Notes: generated by a model not told the origin, from the letters alone. A stretch of DNA of 64,000 bases from Strigamia acuminata (GCA_949358305.1 OX442318.1:4078501-4142500); one strand, 5' to 3'. Numbered from the stretch's first letter, positions 1 through 13,400 are shown. Program-made: numbers and translations.

Positions 1-160
1 CATTGCTGCCAGTGACAGAGAAATCAAAAGTTGATTGTTGTGCATGTGCACAATGACAGTGTTTGGTTTATTGTTTCATATCAATACATGTCAAGTGAAG
101 ATATGCGTTTAGCGGTGGTTTAGGAGTCAAAGTAACAGGTACTCTAAAACTAAACTTTAC

Positions 161-2748
161 CATTCTAAGATGTAATCCAATTTTTGCTCTCGTTGCTGAA
201 GTGAGGGCGAATGCATATTGCAAATCCAGTGGATATGTTATTCCTATCTAAAATTAAACTCAATAATTTCAACTGTAATGTCTGACTGAAAGCATAGAAA
301 TTTGCTGTATTGCATTAAACATGGTGTTTCACTAAAGTGTTTGGAGTAAAATATTTCAGTCAATAAAAAACTATCACAGATTCATGAAAACAATCTGTGA
401 TAGTTTTTTATTGACTGAAATATTCTACTGCAAATACTTTAGTGAAATACCTTGCATAGGGAAGCTGCGTTAAATGTGTGCCAAGCAGAAGTTATTAAAT
501 ACCATTCAGATGTTATGCATGTTTTGCATTACATTGTGTGACTGATATGGTTTTTGCCTTTAATCCATTGTCTCGGGGTTCGCGACTCTCGTCTACCTTC
601 GTGTTGGCAGTGCCATGAATGCACGCACACCACACCGGCAATTGACTCATCATACACAGAGAGTAAACCCCACAGATGATGTGGCCGGTTAAACATAACA
701 TTCTGCCGTACTCACCTGCACGGCCCATGTAACCGTTAATGGAGGCTGAAGTGGACCTACCGTCACACTACTGACGTGAGTGTCGCAGCAGTGTATGGGG
801 AGGAGAGCAGAGTCAGCACGGGCACGACTGCCCTTGCTGGTTTCAGGACCTTACTTCCACAACTCTGTCTCGGTTCAGACCCAGCTCTCTTCTCTCTCAC
901 TCCCCACACCCCTTAGCTCCCTCCTTCCCTCATTGGGTCGTACCACTCCGCCAGGAGGGATGACCTTAGGGGCTTTGGGCTGCGTGTGGCAGTGACGCTG
1001 GTCACCCATGGGTGGCCAAGCGGTCACAATTGGTTAAAGGTTACTTTACACGCTGTATGCTAGTGTTTATTTAAATGTTAGCATCGGTTTACAGATAAAT
1101 GCTAATGGATAATCGGTAAACTCATAACCAGAACTTCTGCCTGTATCTTAATTGCTTAATTGCAGCAATAAAAGGCTAGTACTCATAACACCATTCCGTC
1201 CATGGAATGGTAACAGGAATCAAAGTCTTAAGTTTCTTGCCAAGGGTGGTACTCATAAAAATATTGTTTATACTCTGAATCACCCTTGCAAGTGGAAACG
1301 AATTGTTTCCGGCCGGATGGAGCACGGAAAAATGTAATTGTTTCAGACTCTGAATAAATTTTGTCTACCCAGAATTCCCTTGTTTTTCATCTAAAATTTG
1401 AAACAATGACTCACACAGTTTAAGAGTACGGAAACTTTCTGGTGACAATTTCCTGAGTACCACAAATTTATCAGATTATCAAATTTATCAGACTCTGAAA
1501 TGGTACTGTTGAAAAATTAAGACTGTAAAAATATTTAGACTCTGAAAGCTTATGAGTACATGCTTAAAGTAAAAAAAAACTTGGGGATATACTATTGTAA
1601 GCGATTGTCCCGTCATCAATTCTGGTGATTTTATCACAATACCAAGTTTTTTATAAATTTCAGAGAAACGTAATGTCAGTCCAGCTACAATTGAAGGTTA
1701 AAATCAAATAATATCAAAATTAACGAAAAATTAAATCATTTATAGACTCACATTTCATTCTGGTGCAAGTGCCCCGTGGATGTATTTCTTTTATTAAAGA
1801 CGCAGCCAACGGTGATAATCTCTGCAATTACAAAACCAGAAAAGACAGACATGGAAATATCATATGTAAATTATTACTAATGTTTTCATGCACGGAATAT
1901 TTTGAGTGAGATGAAATATTCCGTGTGCACAACTGTCATCTAAACGGGTGACAAGGATTATTCGAGTAGTGAATACCGGTAATCCCTCGCAGATTGTTGT
2001 TTAATTCGTGTGAACTCGAACTATTTTTATTGCGCATGCGCGCATTCCTTTCTGGCATTTCCCCATTGGTCGAAAACCGAAAGTGATCAAGAATTATTTT
2101 GTGCATGTAAACACAACAATTTGTACTCGAATTATTCAGCACTCGAAACATTCGGTTCATGTACTAAACAGAGTATATATGTGTAGACAATTTGAGGATA
2201 TTTTTATGCTAGATTTCTGTTACATCTTTTAATTAGAAACTTACCTTGAGTTGATGCCTGTCATCGAACATGAATATCTTTTGAATAATATTGAAACTGT
2301 AGTTTAAATTCCACAATCTAGTAAGATCAACCTCGTCCTTTTTTATAAGTTTATCCAGTGGGTTTAGAGAATCTGCCTGTGTTGGTTCCATTTTAGGTGA
2401 CTGATAGCAATCCCGTGCATACTCATTTAGTGCCACGCAAGCTTGGATATCAGGAAAGTCAAACGCTTCAATCTTTTCTTCAGTGACATCAACAGTTGTC
2501 GGGGTTGTCAGATAATAAGAAATGCGGTCGTACATTTGGTAAGAATAGATGAGAATGCAGGCCATAACTAGAAGTGCCCAAAATATACGGAACGATTTAG
2601 AGTTTTGTCTATTAATCATTGGTGTAAATTCTTGCGGTATGTTGTTTTCTAGATCTACAGTTTTGAGGCAATCTTTCACTGTACGACGAAGTCTCCGATG
2701 AAACTGGCGACGAAATGTAATCGGAGATCGGTGTTTAATTATTATCAT
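161..2748 (-). CDS. DEG/ENaC two-unit channel gene, copy G (5' part, runs off window)
   Basis: Partial member of the channel array; only the first four coding exons are inside the window: 2245-2749, 1752-1821, 1593-1684 and 161-247 (251 codons). I chose the ATG at 2748 because it lies one base after a splice acceptor (ttctttgtag) and this arrangement recurs in the other copies. Exon 1 carries a basic cytoplasmic N-terminus, TM1 (core FRIFWALLVMACILIYSYQM) and the first ectodomain segment with FPDIQAC, equivalent to the FPxxxxC motif after TM1 in DEG/ENaC channels. Exon 2 has the PRGTC segment and exon 4 the TYPLDLQYAF segment. Donors are gtaagt, gtgagt, gtatat and gtaaag; phases after exons 1-4 are 0,1,0,0, as in the other copies. 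Expected role: subunit of a sodium- or cation-permeable plasma-membrane channel. By analogy with copies E and F, exon 5 should lie about 100 bp left of base 1. No disabling change seen in the visible part. Confidence 0.85.
327..447. repeat. Long perfect hairpin (foldback MITE) in gene G intron
   Basis: Two arms of about 56 bp (327-382 and 392-447) are near-perfect reverse complements around a 9-base loop. Both ends read TTTCACTAAAGT going inward. The same foldback sits at the matching intron position in copy F (17059-17217, with an extra partial arm), E (23578-23682) and A (59738-59848), so it was there before these copies split. Confidence 0.8.
533..1030 (+). repeat. Dispersed SINE-like repeat in gene G intron 3
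   Basis: A roughly 500-bp repeat found at six places in the window. The right end reads TGGCCAAGCGGTCAC, which fits a Pol III box A (TRGCNNAGYNGG). A left block resembles box B (GGGTTCGCGACTC). The boxes are in inverted order relative to a normal tRNA-derived SINE, so the class is unsure. Copy A lacks it at the same position (around 59936, gcattgcat joined to aggttaaagg), which gives an empty site. Short open frames in it look accidental. Confidence 0.55.
1179..1559. mobile_element. MITE-like insertion in gene G intron 2-3 region
   Basis: Sequence absent from the matching place in copy E, where cagcaataaag runs straight into taaaaaaaac. It is bounded by the inverted repeat GTACTCATAA / TTATGAGTAC and contains several copies of the motif AGACTCTGAA. 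No coding capacity. Class not determined. Confidence 0.5.
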
Positions 2749-2749
2749 C

Positions 2750-3780
2750 CTACAAAGAAATAACCTTGAGTTACCCAAGACTTTGTATAACCCCATTGTG
2801 GCTGTAAGGCTTCGCCTAATTGGTGCCGTGGGCACTTGCCGTGAAATCACGTCTAAGCACTTTGATATTTAACCTTTGCATTGAATCAAATAAAGTCAGT
2901 TAGACAAACTCAACCAACATTTTCTACCTTTAAACAACTTACAATGGCGTAATTGTCTCGACTGAAAAATTCGATCACGGGCTGCTGAGTGAGGATGTGC
3001 AGGTTGTGCCTCCCATAAAGGTGCCAGATCAGGAGTCACACCTTCATTAATCATGGGGGTGCCGTAATACAACCCCGAAAATAGACGCTTCTCACCCTTG
3101 TGAGCATCGAAATACAAGTTGCACAACGGCGCCTCTCACCCACAAAAAAGTGCTGATTCTAACAGTGCAATTGGAAAAATCACATATGGTTATATGCTGC
3201 AGGAAATAATTTTTGCTATTATTTCTTTTTGTTTTACATGCTTTTAAAAGTGCTTTATTTTTCTGCCAAAAGTAGCATTAAAAGTTGAATTGGCATCCAT
3301 TTTTTATTTTGAATTTCCTCAAGATCAGTCACACGACAGAATGGGGGCGGTAATTAGAGTTGTGACATCAAGTTGTAGAAATCACTTCTAGAACTTTAAG
3401 TTGTAGAAATGTCGCCATTTTTTTCTGAGTTGTGGAAAACTGGACCAAGTGTGAACACAAGACTTTCTAAAAGTGGGCGGGTTTTGTAGAAAAGTGGTTC
3501 AACTGTGAACATGGCATAAGATTGGTTTAGAAAATATGAACAAGTTTAAATGACTTTATGAAGGCGCCTACTGTAAATACGTAACCATAGCCGGTCCTGT
3601 GCTTACATAGCTTCAAATTCATTCTAAACTATAAACTTGATTGCCATTACCGAAAATTTGTTTGTACAGAGTGATGAAGCATGTCTAGGGCTTCGGGAAG
3701 GTAAATAAGTTTCTTACCTGACAAAAATTGCTCGTGTGAGTGGTAGGAGGAGAATTCAATAGATCTGTATTGGCCTTTCT
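2750..3780 (-). promoter_or_regulatory. 5' flank and candidate non-coding first exon of gene G
   Basis: The block 2880-3780 is closely related to 25660-25788 plus 26790-27440 upstream of gene E. On the minus strand both contain the donor TGTCAG|gtaagaaactt (last exon base at 3718 here, 27157 for E), followed downstream by the acceptor just before the start codon. The simplest reading is a 5'UTR exon ending at 3718, spliced across 968 bp to 2749. The transcription start is not resolvable. Part of the block (about 3320-3525) resembles the TTCACA-type MITEs. Confidence 0.4.
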
Positions 3781-4249
3781 AATACCCTGTAAAATAAAAG
3801 TTTCTAATTAACGAACTCATAAACAGGACTTGTAATTGGCTTTTCAATTCATGAAGCAGAAATGTATTTAGTGGAAACAAGTATATAATTTTGGCAATTA
3901 TTTGGAAAGTATAAAATGCTTTTATTTCTTTTTTATTGGCCATATTAAATTTCGTAAATTTGGAAAAATTGTCCTCAAGATTATCGAAGGAGAATATCGA
4001 AAACATCTCCATCTTTAGGACAATCAGCAAATCATTATTCGTACTCAATGGAATCTAGATGATATCTTTATTCCATCCACCTTTCTGTTTTAAACCATCA
4101 AAATCAATTTTAAGAGCCTGTGGTGACCCAGTTGGAGAAGTGTCCCCCGAAGTGGATACTTTCCATCTGAGTCACTGTGATAAAGAGTCATTCCCCTGGT
4201 GTTGGCTCCACCTCCCCTTAGCAGGTGTGTGCCCCGAGGGGTAGAAAAC

Positions 4250-4553
4250 GGCTGGTGGTCAGCCCCCATTGGTTGATCGCCGGCCCTTCACCCCACTGCA
4301 TAAAAGGCAGTGTTTCCGGCCTAAAAGACAGACCATTGTTCCGCCATCTTGAGAAATCCTTTGTTCGACTCTGACCAAGTCGACTCTAGAATATTTTACT
4401 GAGTGTATTTTAAGGCTCACGCCTATTGAATAAATAGCTTGTTCATTTACATACATTTGGTATTCATTTGGGTATATTAACGATCACAGGTAAAGTAAAC
4501 CACGCTAGCACACCTTAAGTACTAGTTAAACCTATAGGAAGAAGGACGCGACA
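4250..4553 (+). mobile_element. Solo LTR (fragment), GGACGCGACA-ending family
   Basis: Has the build of an LTR: CCATTGG box (4269), TATA-like gcataaaagg (4299), poly(A) signal AATAAA (4429-4434), and the 3' end ggacgcgaca at 4544-4553. The same 3' end occurs at about 6970 and 63910. Gypsy-like is likely but unproven; no internal region remains here. The left boundary is approximate. Confidence 0.55.
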
Positions 4554-4849
4554 AGCCTATACTCATACGAAACAAAATAGTCGTTAGTTTCGACATATTC
4601 GGCATTCTCTTTGCCCAGTTGTCTCGCAGCTGAATCCAGAATGTGGTCAATATTGACCGTTAACATTACGTACGGTCCAGCCCGGTATCAAAAATGGGCA
4701 TGCGATAACTTCACAGAATGCTGATATTTCAATCGTATCATGATGCTATTTTCCATGAATTCATCTCAGCTGCAAGTTCCGCTGCCAATGCACGAATATT
4801 TGGAGCGGCATCTTTCATCATGTCTTCTATTTCACAAATCCTTTCATCA

Positions 4850-5215
4850 AAATTGACAGCCATTGGTTGCGGCCGTCACCTTACCCCACTCTATAAAGCT
4901 CCGAGACTTTGTGCTTTTATCAGAACTTACAGAACATAAAATAAGACACAGCAACTACCTCAACTGTCAGTCCAACTTCAGAACTAATTGGATTGATCGA
5001 GGATCTGCTGCGTATGTATATTTGTACTTCTCATTGGGTTACGAGTAGATTGTTTCTGCGAAAGCGTAGAGACGATCATCATGAACCAAGCTACGAAAAA
5101 TAGCCGTCTCCCAGCTATATTTCGTCCACGAGGTGCCAGAGCGTTGTGAGGAGCGATTCCTATCCAATTCGAGGCCCTAATATCCCAAGGATGTTAGTCT
5201 CGTAGAGCGTCCTAC
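4850..5215 (+). mobile_element. LTR fragment, same superfamily as 5820-6970
   Basis: Contains CCATTGGTTGCGGCCGTCACC, a TATA-like ctataaag and a long block shared with 6170-6480 (acagcaactacctcaactgtcag and following bases). It stops near 5215, where unrelated sequence begins. No open gag or pol. Confidence 0.5.
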
Positions 5216-5216
5216 T

Positions 5217-5525
5217 AAACATAAATATGCTTGATACGAAGCATGGCATATCTAATGTTGCAATGACTCGGAAGTTAATTAAAATCATTTAAAAAAAAAA
5301 TTTTGGTATAAATTATAATTTTTCGTTGATCGATAATGCACAGCTGCAATTTCTTAAATTAAATTATACATTCAGGGTTTTCAATTTAGATAATTACATG
5401 CAAAAATCGTTGATAATTGTTGACTTTAAAATTATTTTAAAGTTGATGATGGAGTTTTCATGGAATTTGAAATAGTAGCTACTGCATCAGTAAAATTATT
5501 GTTACGTAATTGCTATGTACCCTAT
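5217..5525 (-). repeat. Relic of the upstream block of B/C/D-type channel genes
   Basis: The stretch starting ctaaacataaatatgcttga is nearly the same as 39482-39790, 49146-49440 and 55830-56060, which all lie just upstream of the first coding exon of D, C and B. Here it has no neighbouring channel exon, so it appears to be left over from a lost or rearranged array copy. Confidence 0.5.
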
Positions 5526-5819
5526 TTTTTATTTTAGTTTAATCCATCTTTATTTTATATTTTTATTTCATTTTCTCTTTATTTGATTCCGCTGAATCAT
5601 CCTTCTAAATGTATGCGCAAATGAACCTTTGGGCATCACATTATTTCCAACAATCAACTATTTATTGCTTCCTCATCCCCGATCACAGTTGATTAGGCCA
5701 ATCACCATGTGATCTAAATGACTTAATTTCGTTTCTCATCACTAAAATCACTTCTCTCTCTACCTTCGACCGAGTCTTAACTCTCAGATTTTAGTTAGAG
5801 AACCTGAAAGCGGTGGCGG

Positions 5820-6975
5820 AAGTCAATAGCCATTGGATGCGGCTGTCACCTTACTGTAAAACTGCTGTTTTAGAAGTACGGTAGCAAGGTCGTACGTGTT
5901 CGAGTGGAATAGCGCGGTGTAGGAGGTGTTTTCGAGCGATATTGGATGACCCGTGACCGGAAATGCTGTAAAAGTCTCATGAATTGTCTAATTTACCCTT
6001 TGTTCCCTAGAATTTGTATTTGCGACCCCCAGAAATTACAATAAACTTGTTCTTAACTTAAAAAGGCATGTTTTATTTCGAGAACCCAGAAAATCAGTAA
6101 AATCAGTAATTACACACAGTTTTGATCAGAATTAATCATAAATCGACTTTGCGAATCTTCAAACTTACCCCACACTATAAAGATCGGAGACTTTTTGCTT
6201 TTATCAGAACTTACAAGAACATAAAATAAGACACAGCAACTACCTCAACTGTCAGGCCAACTTCAGAACTAATTGGATTGATTGAGGATCTGCTGCGTAA
6301 GTATAATACTTCTCACCGGGTTACAAGTAGATTATTTCTGCGAAAGTGTCGAGACAATCATCATGAACCAAGCTATATGGAATAGCTATCTCCCAGCTGT
6401 CTTTCGTCAACGAGGTGCCAGAGTGTTGTGAGGATCAATTCCTATCCAACATCTTCGAGGCCCAAAAAACCCTTAGACTAAAAAAGGCCGAGAATATTAG
6501 TCTCGAAGAGCATTCCATCATGTTTGACGAACGGACCAGGGAAACAACACAGAAGGAATCATGCTGACGCCATTGTTCCAGCGACCACGCGTAACCAGAG
6601 ACGCCATCTTGCACACCATTGTTCAACATTATTTATTTATTTATTTATTTATTTATCTATTTAAGAGACATTCCAGTGGAGTAAGATACAGGTTGAGGAA
6701 GAGAGCAGGCTATAAAGCTTGTTGGTCAAGTAGGAATTTGCTTATACGTTTATGAAGGTGGCGGCAGTGGAAGGTCACTAAGGAGATCGTTCCAGAGGGA
6801 CATGCATCTGTGGGGGAAAGTATTACATATTGCCCGTTTGATAAACGCTTTATTCCTTTAAGTATTATGTGTCGTATTTACGGTACTTGAGTTTAAATGA
6901 TCACAAGTAAGTCAAACTACGTTAGTTACATCTTAAGCTGGTTATTTTACATCGCCAACAAGGGACGCGACAAGC
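5820..6975 (+). mobile_element. LTR with nested insertions
   Basis: Begins CCATTGGATGCGGCTGTCACC and ends ggacgcgaca near 6973. It carries a 309-bp nested insertion (5855-6163) flanked by the 5-bp direct repeat cttac (5850-5854 and 6164-6168). That insert starts TG and contains aataaa, so it may itself be a solo LTR, although its right end is not CA. A (TTAT)n microsatellite lies at about 6628-6662. No gene seen. Confidence 0.5.
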
Positions 6976-7630
6976 TTTACAAATATGTTTGTGATAATAA
7001 GATAACGATTGATGGAATCCAAGATGGGGTTGTCTGATCCGCATGGTCGTGGATGGATGTCGTCGTCTTGGTTATCGGTCTTGTCTAGGGTCTGCTCGTT
7101 GGACGTGGTGGAGTGCTTCGTGAGACTTATATCCTTGGCCTATGTTGGTTTAGGGTGTTTTAAGGGGCTTCAAATACGTCGGACAGAAATTCTCCGATCG
7201 ATGCTCTGGCGCCCAATGGCGATAGATAGTCGGAAAATGACTATTACTGCGGTCGGAATTGTAATGGTTACCTCGATACAGCGCGGATAAAGCCTTTCAT
7301 AAATTCCCGGGCTCCTGATAGAGAAGCACCACTGTTGAAAAACATTAAATATACTTACTCACTCCATTTCGGTTCAAATTTGGCTTGATGCTTGAAGAAG
7401 TTTTGTTGTGTTTTGTTGTATGCTCTTCTAAGTTCTGTCTTAAAAAGTGAGACACCGAGTTTTCATACATGAGTCTTGTGACTGCTCAAGCCAATAGTAA
7501 CTAGGGCAATGTCACTCACTTCTCCTAAGGGCACACACCTGCCTAGAGAGGTGGGCTCTGAGCAAAGGGGGAAATGACCCTTTCTATGATGACTCAAAAA
7601 GGGGTCATGGCCAAGAATTATTTCTTGTGT
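6976..7630. other. Intergenic, nothing recognised
   Basis: No domain-bearing frame, RNA gene or repeat with clear ends. An open frame of 93 codons at 7009 has no recognisable motif. The part 7490-7630 shares short gtgtgcccc/aagggcacacacc pieces with 4120-4240 in inverted orientation, perhaps fragments of one transposon. Confidence 0.4.
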
Positions 7631-8420
7631 CAACACTTACTTTTTGGGGTCACCACAGTTGTTCAAACAGCTGCCTAAAATAAACATTTAGACTGGTTTA
7701 ATGGCGATAAATTATATTGAATGATTTTATAAATGTTTTGGTTTTTATTACTTTTTGATGGTAACAATTGAAGTGATGAGGCTCTAAAATAGGCTTAAAA
7801 TTTTCTTGTAGCAACTTTTTTAATGCTATCATCCATGTGTACACACGAGGTGATCTGAAAACATCACACAGTTTTGTATACAAAGTATGTAGATACACCC
7901 AATTCTTAGTTAGTAGTAAACTGGCTAGACCAATGGGAGTACACATTCTGAGGTGCCTTTTTGAGTGCAACTCGAGTATAGATACACCCAATTCTGTGTT
8001 TGTATGGTACTTGTAGATACGTTCCAGAACAAAACGTGTAGAAAAATAATGGTATAAAAAAAGAAGCTGCTTTTAAAACGTTGTGTTATAGGTATTTCTT
8101 TGTGTTTTTGTTTTGTCATGTTAACAGATACAAACATAAACATGCAAACACCAAAAACACTTACAGTACAACATGAATTTTTGAGCACACCTTACTATGT
8201 AACTTCTATGTAACTAACCATTGGGCAAAGTCTCTTTCGGATTCTAAGATTACCCATTACAATTTTAGATGTAATTCTAAATTACATCTAAAACAACAAC
8301 ATTGTAAATATCATTTAAAATAATTTATGTTTAATTCAAACCCGTGCTGTAAAGTGGTAGTTGTGCATAAGCTATTCTGGACTTAGAATAATTATTATCA
8401 TATCAAGCAGTATTTCTCCT
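7631..8420 (-). other. 3' flank of gene F, duplicated downstream of gene E
   Basis: Closely similar, with indels, to 20060-20775 downstream of gene E. This shows that the duplication unit that made E and F extended beyond the coding region. Scattered short open frames are not conserved between the two copies and are not called. Confidence 0.55.
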
Positions 8421-9179
8421 CTATTTTGTTAGGACAAATAACACTTTACAATTACAAACGAAATGTATTGCGACGAGTACAGAAAGGCCAAGCGTGATGC
8501 TAACGGCATTGCCAATTTCAGAAACCAATGCAACGAATGAATATTGAAGATTCTCAGCAAAGGTTTCTATTTTATTTGTAGGAAAAACAACTGTCACTAC
8601 TGTTGATCCCTCATAAAATGTAGTATAACTGAAGTCGCTCATTTTATAGAATGGTTGTTTACAAGGTCGAATGCACATACATTCCTTTTCGACATCGGTA
8701 TTTGTATGCATTTCATAGTACAGTGTTCGAACTGTTTTGGCAGTTTCTGGAGAGTCACAGAAAGGTACGTCTTTCTTGACAGCAAACGGCATACTATTGT
8801 ATAAATAAAAGGGGATATTTTTTACTGCAAAGTTTTTGTTAATTTCTTACAATTAATTACCTGCACAACTGTTTGCTTTTTATCGTATTGTCAAAACATC
8901 GATTTTTACAGTTGTAATAGTTTGTTAAATTTTTGTTGCACGGTTTACGAATGGTGTTGAGATATTGTATCTAACCCAAGAAATGTGCTTTACTATACAG
9001 CCGAGCCTCGTTATAATGAATCGCAAGGGACTCGAAAAATCAGTTCGTTGTAACAAAAGTTCATTGTAAAAATATCTTAACAGGTGTTAACAAATGTTAT
9101 AATTGTGGCGGGGGCTACTCCATTAGGGTAATTTAGGGATTAATTACCCCAATGTAGAACGCATCCTCACGTAAATAAC

Positions 9180-9360
9180 TAACTATGACTTCATATTATT
9201 GGTTTGTGGCCTTTAATTGTTGTCTAGGGGTTGGAATCCCAGTCTTACCCAAGTGCGGACTGTGCATCTAGGGCACGCCACACCAGCAACCAACCCTTCA
9301 CACACAAGGAAGTTATCCCCAAGGATGATGTGATCAGTGTGCAATAATGCACTCTGCCTT
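9180..9360 (+). repeat. Partial SINE-like repeat in gene F intron 9
   Basis: Contains the ggcctttaattgttgtctagggg block and the tRNA box-B-like GGTTGGAATCCC shared with 533-1030. It is absent from the matching intron of copy E, where a full pogo-type MITE stands instead. The 5' piece of that MITE (CAGCCGAGCCTCGTTATAATG at about 8998) is still visible here. Confidence 0.5.
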
Positions 9361-10445
9361 ACTTATACCAATATACAGGATTTTTAAACAATTAAATACG
9401 GAACAGGTGCATGCTGAATAATTATAGAACATACATTTTGTCTCGTAAGTAAAGTAGAAGTGGTCATTGATGATGGATAAACTCCATTTAAAGTGTACGA
9501 AAACTCGGAATTTTCAATTGGAGTGATATAAACCTAAAATTGAAAATATTATACTAAAAAATGGAAAAAACATTTGCGTATACTCACATTTGTAAAGTCT
9601 GGTTTACATTTGTGTTGTATTTCCTGGACAGCGTCAATGAATAAGGTGTATAATCGGTATTTTAGTGGACCTGTTTGTATGGTTTGTTAATCTATTTATT
9701 TGTTTGTTTCAGAAGTTTAATAAATACCGAAGGAATGTTTAACACAAGTTCCGTGGGGATTTGGCAGACTCCGGAAGGTTTGAACGTCAAATAGTATTCC
9801 GGGAAATGGATTCTGAAAATTTAAAGTGCGTTCAGACTTGAGATTAAATTGTTATTGTATTTCACTTGCTATTAATTGGATGATTTCAGGTAATATCGGT
9901 TTCACATAAGATACATTCCAAAGAGTATTTACTGTAAATCCATTCCAGTTGACAAGATCTAACAAATCTACATTGCATTTTGAAGTCTTCTGTTTCTGCT
10001 GTTTTAAATATTTGGCTTTTGCAAACAGAAGTCTTGGATTATGCGGCCCTGAACAGATGATAATGTTTGGAAAAGTCACATTAGCCGGGTCTTCAATCGA
10101 TACAGTTTTTTGGATCGGTTCACTCATACATAGTTGAATTTGTTGAGGATGTCGACGAGAAATAATGCAGTTTAATTGTTTAAACTAAATAAAGACGGTT
10201 TATTAGACCTGCGACTTGACTTGTTCGCAAGGTCAAACTTCAAAAGCAATAATACACACTACGTCAGTAGGCAGTACAAATCTTTATGCCATCTGACGTG
10301 CAAGAACGAATCACAATGTTATAAATGAAATACACTATTATGTTCACGGCAAAATATCTATTCAACATCTCCTCCGATGTTTTGGAGTGAACATTCATGA
10401 TACAAATACATTCTTTTTATCTGTACTAACAATTAAATTATTTAA

Positions 10446-13400
10446 TCAATTATTCAATAACTTGAGATCTTCCAAGCATTTCTGAAGTTTTGGTCCGGTT
10501 AAAGCCTTCGTCAGGAAATCTGCTTGCATGCGTTCGCTCGCGATATGTTTAATCTTTATCCCGTTTCTTTGTAACTCCTCCTTAGTGAAGTGAAAACGTC
10601 TGTTCATCAACTTAGTACGCATTCGTTGCGTGGCTCCTTCCAATATTTGTATTGCACCGGAGTTATCATTATAAATAACTTTGTTTTGCGTGTCCATTGT
10701 TTTTCCGCACAATTCTAATAAAAGGAACTCAGTCCAGATTAATTCTTGGAGTGCTTCAGCTATTGCGTTGAGCTCGCTTTCGGTTGCGGAGAGCGCAACC
10801 GTCCTTTGCTTGGTGCTTTTCCAGTTTAAAAGGCTGTCACCGTGTTTAATTACGTATCCAGTGAAGGATTTCGCATCTGAACTGGTGTCCCACGATGCGT
10901 CAGCATAGCAATGTACCTCTCCGACCTTCTTGCGATAGAATAGTCCTTGATCTGCTGTTCCTTTGATGTATCGGAAAACTCTTTTTATGGCTTGTAAATG
11001 CATGGCTCGCGGATCTTTGTTGTACTGTGACAACGCGCTCACAGCGTAGCTAACGTCAGGGCGGGTCCCAGTTGCGAGATACATCATGGATCCCACCATT
11101 TCCTGGTAGAATCGTGCGTCGACTTTGGGACTATCTTCATAAATATCCAAGTTTTGGTTCGGATCAAGTGGGGTAACCGCCGCATTACAGTCAGTTAATC
11201 CATACTTCTGCAATATTTTTCTGATATACTTGTGTTGTGAGAGAAATATTCCTTTTTTGCTTTGATTCACCTCCAAACCAAGTATGAAAGTAAGTTCTCC
11301 GAGATGTACAAGTTCAATTTTCTTGGACAGCTGTGCCATGACTTGTTTTTTGAACTCGGGAGTTGAACTTAGGGTGACTGTGTCATCCACGTATAGCCCT
11401 AAATAGATAAAATCCTTGTTTTTTCTTAAAAGAAATAAGCACGGGTCACATAGTGACTGCTTAAACCCCAATTTCAATAATTCTTTCCGCATTTTCTTGA
11501 ACCAGCAGCGCCCACTCTGCTTAAGACCGTAGATACTCTTTAATAAATGGCAAACTTTTCCTTTTCCATGTGTAGTGTATCCTTGTGGTGCAAGCATGTA
11601 AATTGTCTCTTCGAGTTTTCCATGAAGGTACGCTGTCTTCACGTCATCTTGCTCAATTTCGATGCCCATTTTGGCTCCAATATTGATTAACATGCGCAAA
11701 GTCTCCATCCGTATGACGGGTGCGTAGGTTTCATGGTAATCTGTTCCTGGCCTTTGCGCATAACCAGCGGCTACGAGTCGAGCTTTGTAAAGCGGGTTTT
11801 TACCATGTTTGTCGGTTTTTACGCGATATACCCATATCGATTTAATGGGCTTTGCTCCCTTTGGTAAATCAACTTCTTCCCATACTTTGTGCTTCGCCAT
11901 GGATCCCATTTCCTCATTCATGGCTTGCTCCCATTGAGCACGTTGAGGCGTACTCATGGCTTCCTTGTAAGATGAGGGAACAATGATTTCTGCTCTATAA
12001 GCCGTATGCTGGGGTTTTGGTCCTTTGTAGCCCTTTTTCCTTTTCGAGCGTCTCAACCCTGGCGTGGTTGCGGGGTTTGGTTCCGACAATTTTCGCTTTC
12101 TCTCTTCTTCCGCCCTTTTCGAACGACGTAATCCGGATGGGCCCGCTTGATTTTCAGAAATTGTCTGTTTCCGTTGACGCAAAACTTCCTTTGTCGTTCC
12201 TTTTGGACGACCCCGTTTAGGTTTTTGTGACACCTCTTCTTCCGGTGCTGACGACGATTCTGACTCCTCGTAATCCTCCAACTCTGATTCATCTTGTTCT
12301 TGCTCTTCAGAGCTCGAGGCGATGAAGTCCGGCGCCGACCCAAAAGACTCGTCGTCACCATTCTCATCGTCTGTCTCTTGATATGCTGGAACATTTTCTT
12401 TGTGTTCAAGTGGAGGTCCAATATTTAATTCGACTCCATCTTCCTCTTTATTGCGTAACAATAATCCAAACCCTAATTTGTCTTCTTCAAATCGTACATC
12501 ACGTACCTCCATGATGCGTTCCTTTTCAGGTATAAATATTCGATAAGCTTTTCGTTGTATTGAATATCCGACAAAAATTCCCTTTCGTGTTTTTGAACCC
12601 AACTTGGTTTGTTGAAACTTTGGCTTTAGCACATGTGCAACGCATCCAAAGCGCTTCAAATGATCAACCGATGGCTTTCGGTTGGTCCATTTCTCTTCTG
12701 GAGATAATCCATGTACAGAAGTCATACAATGATTTCGCGCATGAACGGCCGCATGCACAGCTTCACCCCAAAACTTTTTGGGTAATTGTGACGCAGTCAG
12801 CATTGTCCTGGCCGCCTCCATAATGGTGCGGTTTGCACGTTCAGATATGCCATTTGACTGGGCTGCATATGCCGTGGTGAATTCGTGCTTAACACCTTTC
12901 ATTTTAAAGAATGCAGCCAGCGATGATGCGATAAATTCGCCCCCGTTATCGCTTCGTACCCGTTTTAAACGCAATCCCGTTTGTACTTCTTGTTGAGTAA
13001 CAAAACTTTGAAATACCTCGGAAGTTTGTCCTTTCGTTTGCAAAATATTCACGAAAATCTTACGGCTAGTATCGTCAACAATGGTTAACACATAACTTCC
13101 ATCCGAATATGTTGGCGGATCAATTGGCCCAACCAAGTCCAGGTGCAGCAATTCAAAAATTTGTGATGATTGCTTTCCTTGCACAGCAGTAAATGGCTTG
13201 GCGGTTGTTTTTCCCTTAATACACGCCTCGCATGTGTTGGGAATCTCGAATTTCATATTTAGTCCCCTGACAATGCTTTGTTTCGACATCTGCATCAATG
13301 TCTTGAAATTGACGTGTGCCAAACGCTGGTGCCAATTGTCTTGTGTGACAACGTTTGCCTGTTCCGCATGCTTTGGACCTTCTTTCAATACGAAACAGTC

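Noticed and set aside
1000-1040. tRNA gene (TGGCCAAGCGG box A)
   Set aside because: No cloverleaf, anticodon arm or box B at the right distance; part of a dispersed repeat.
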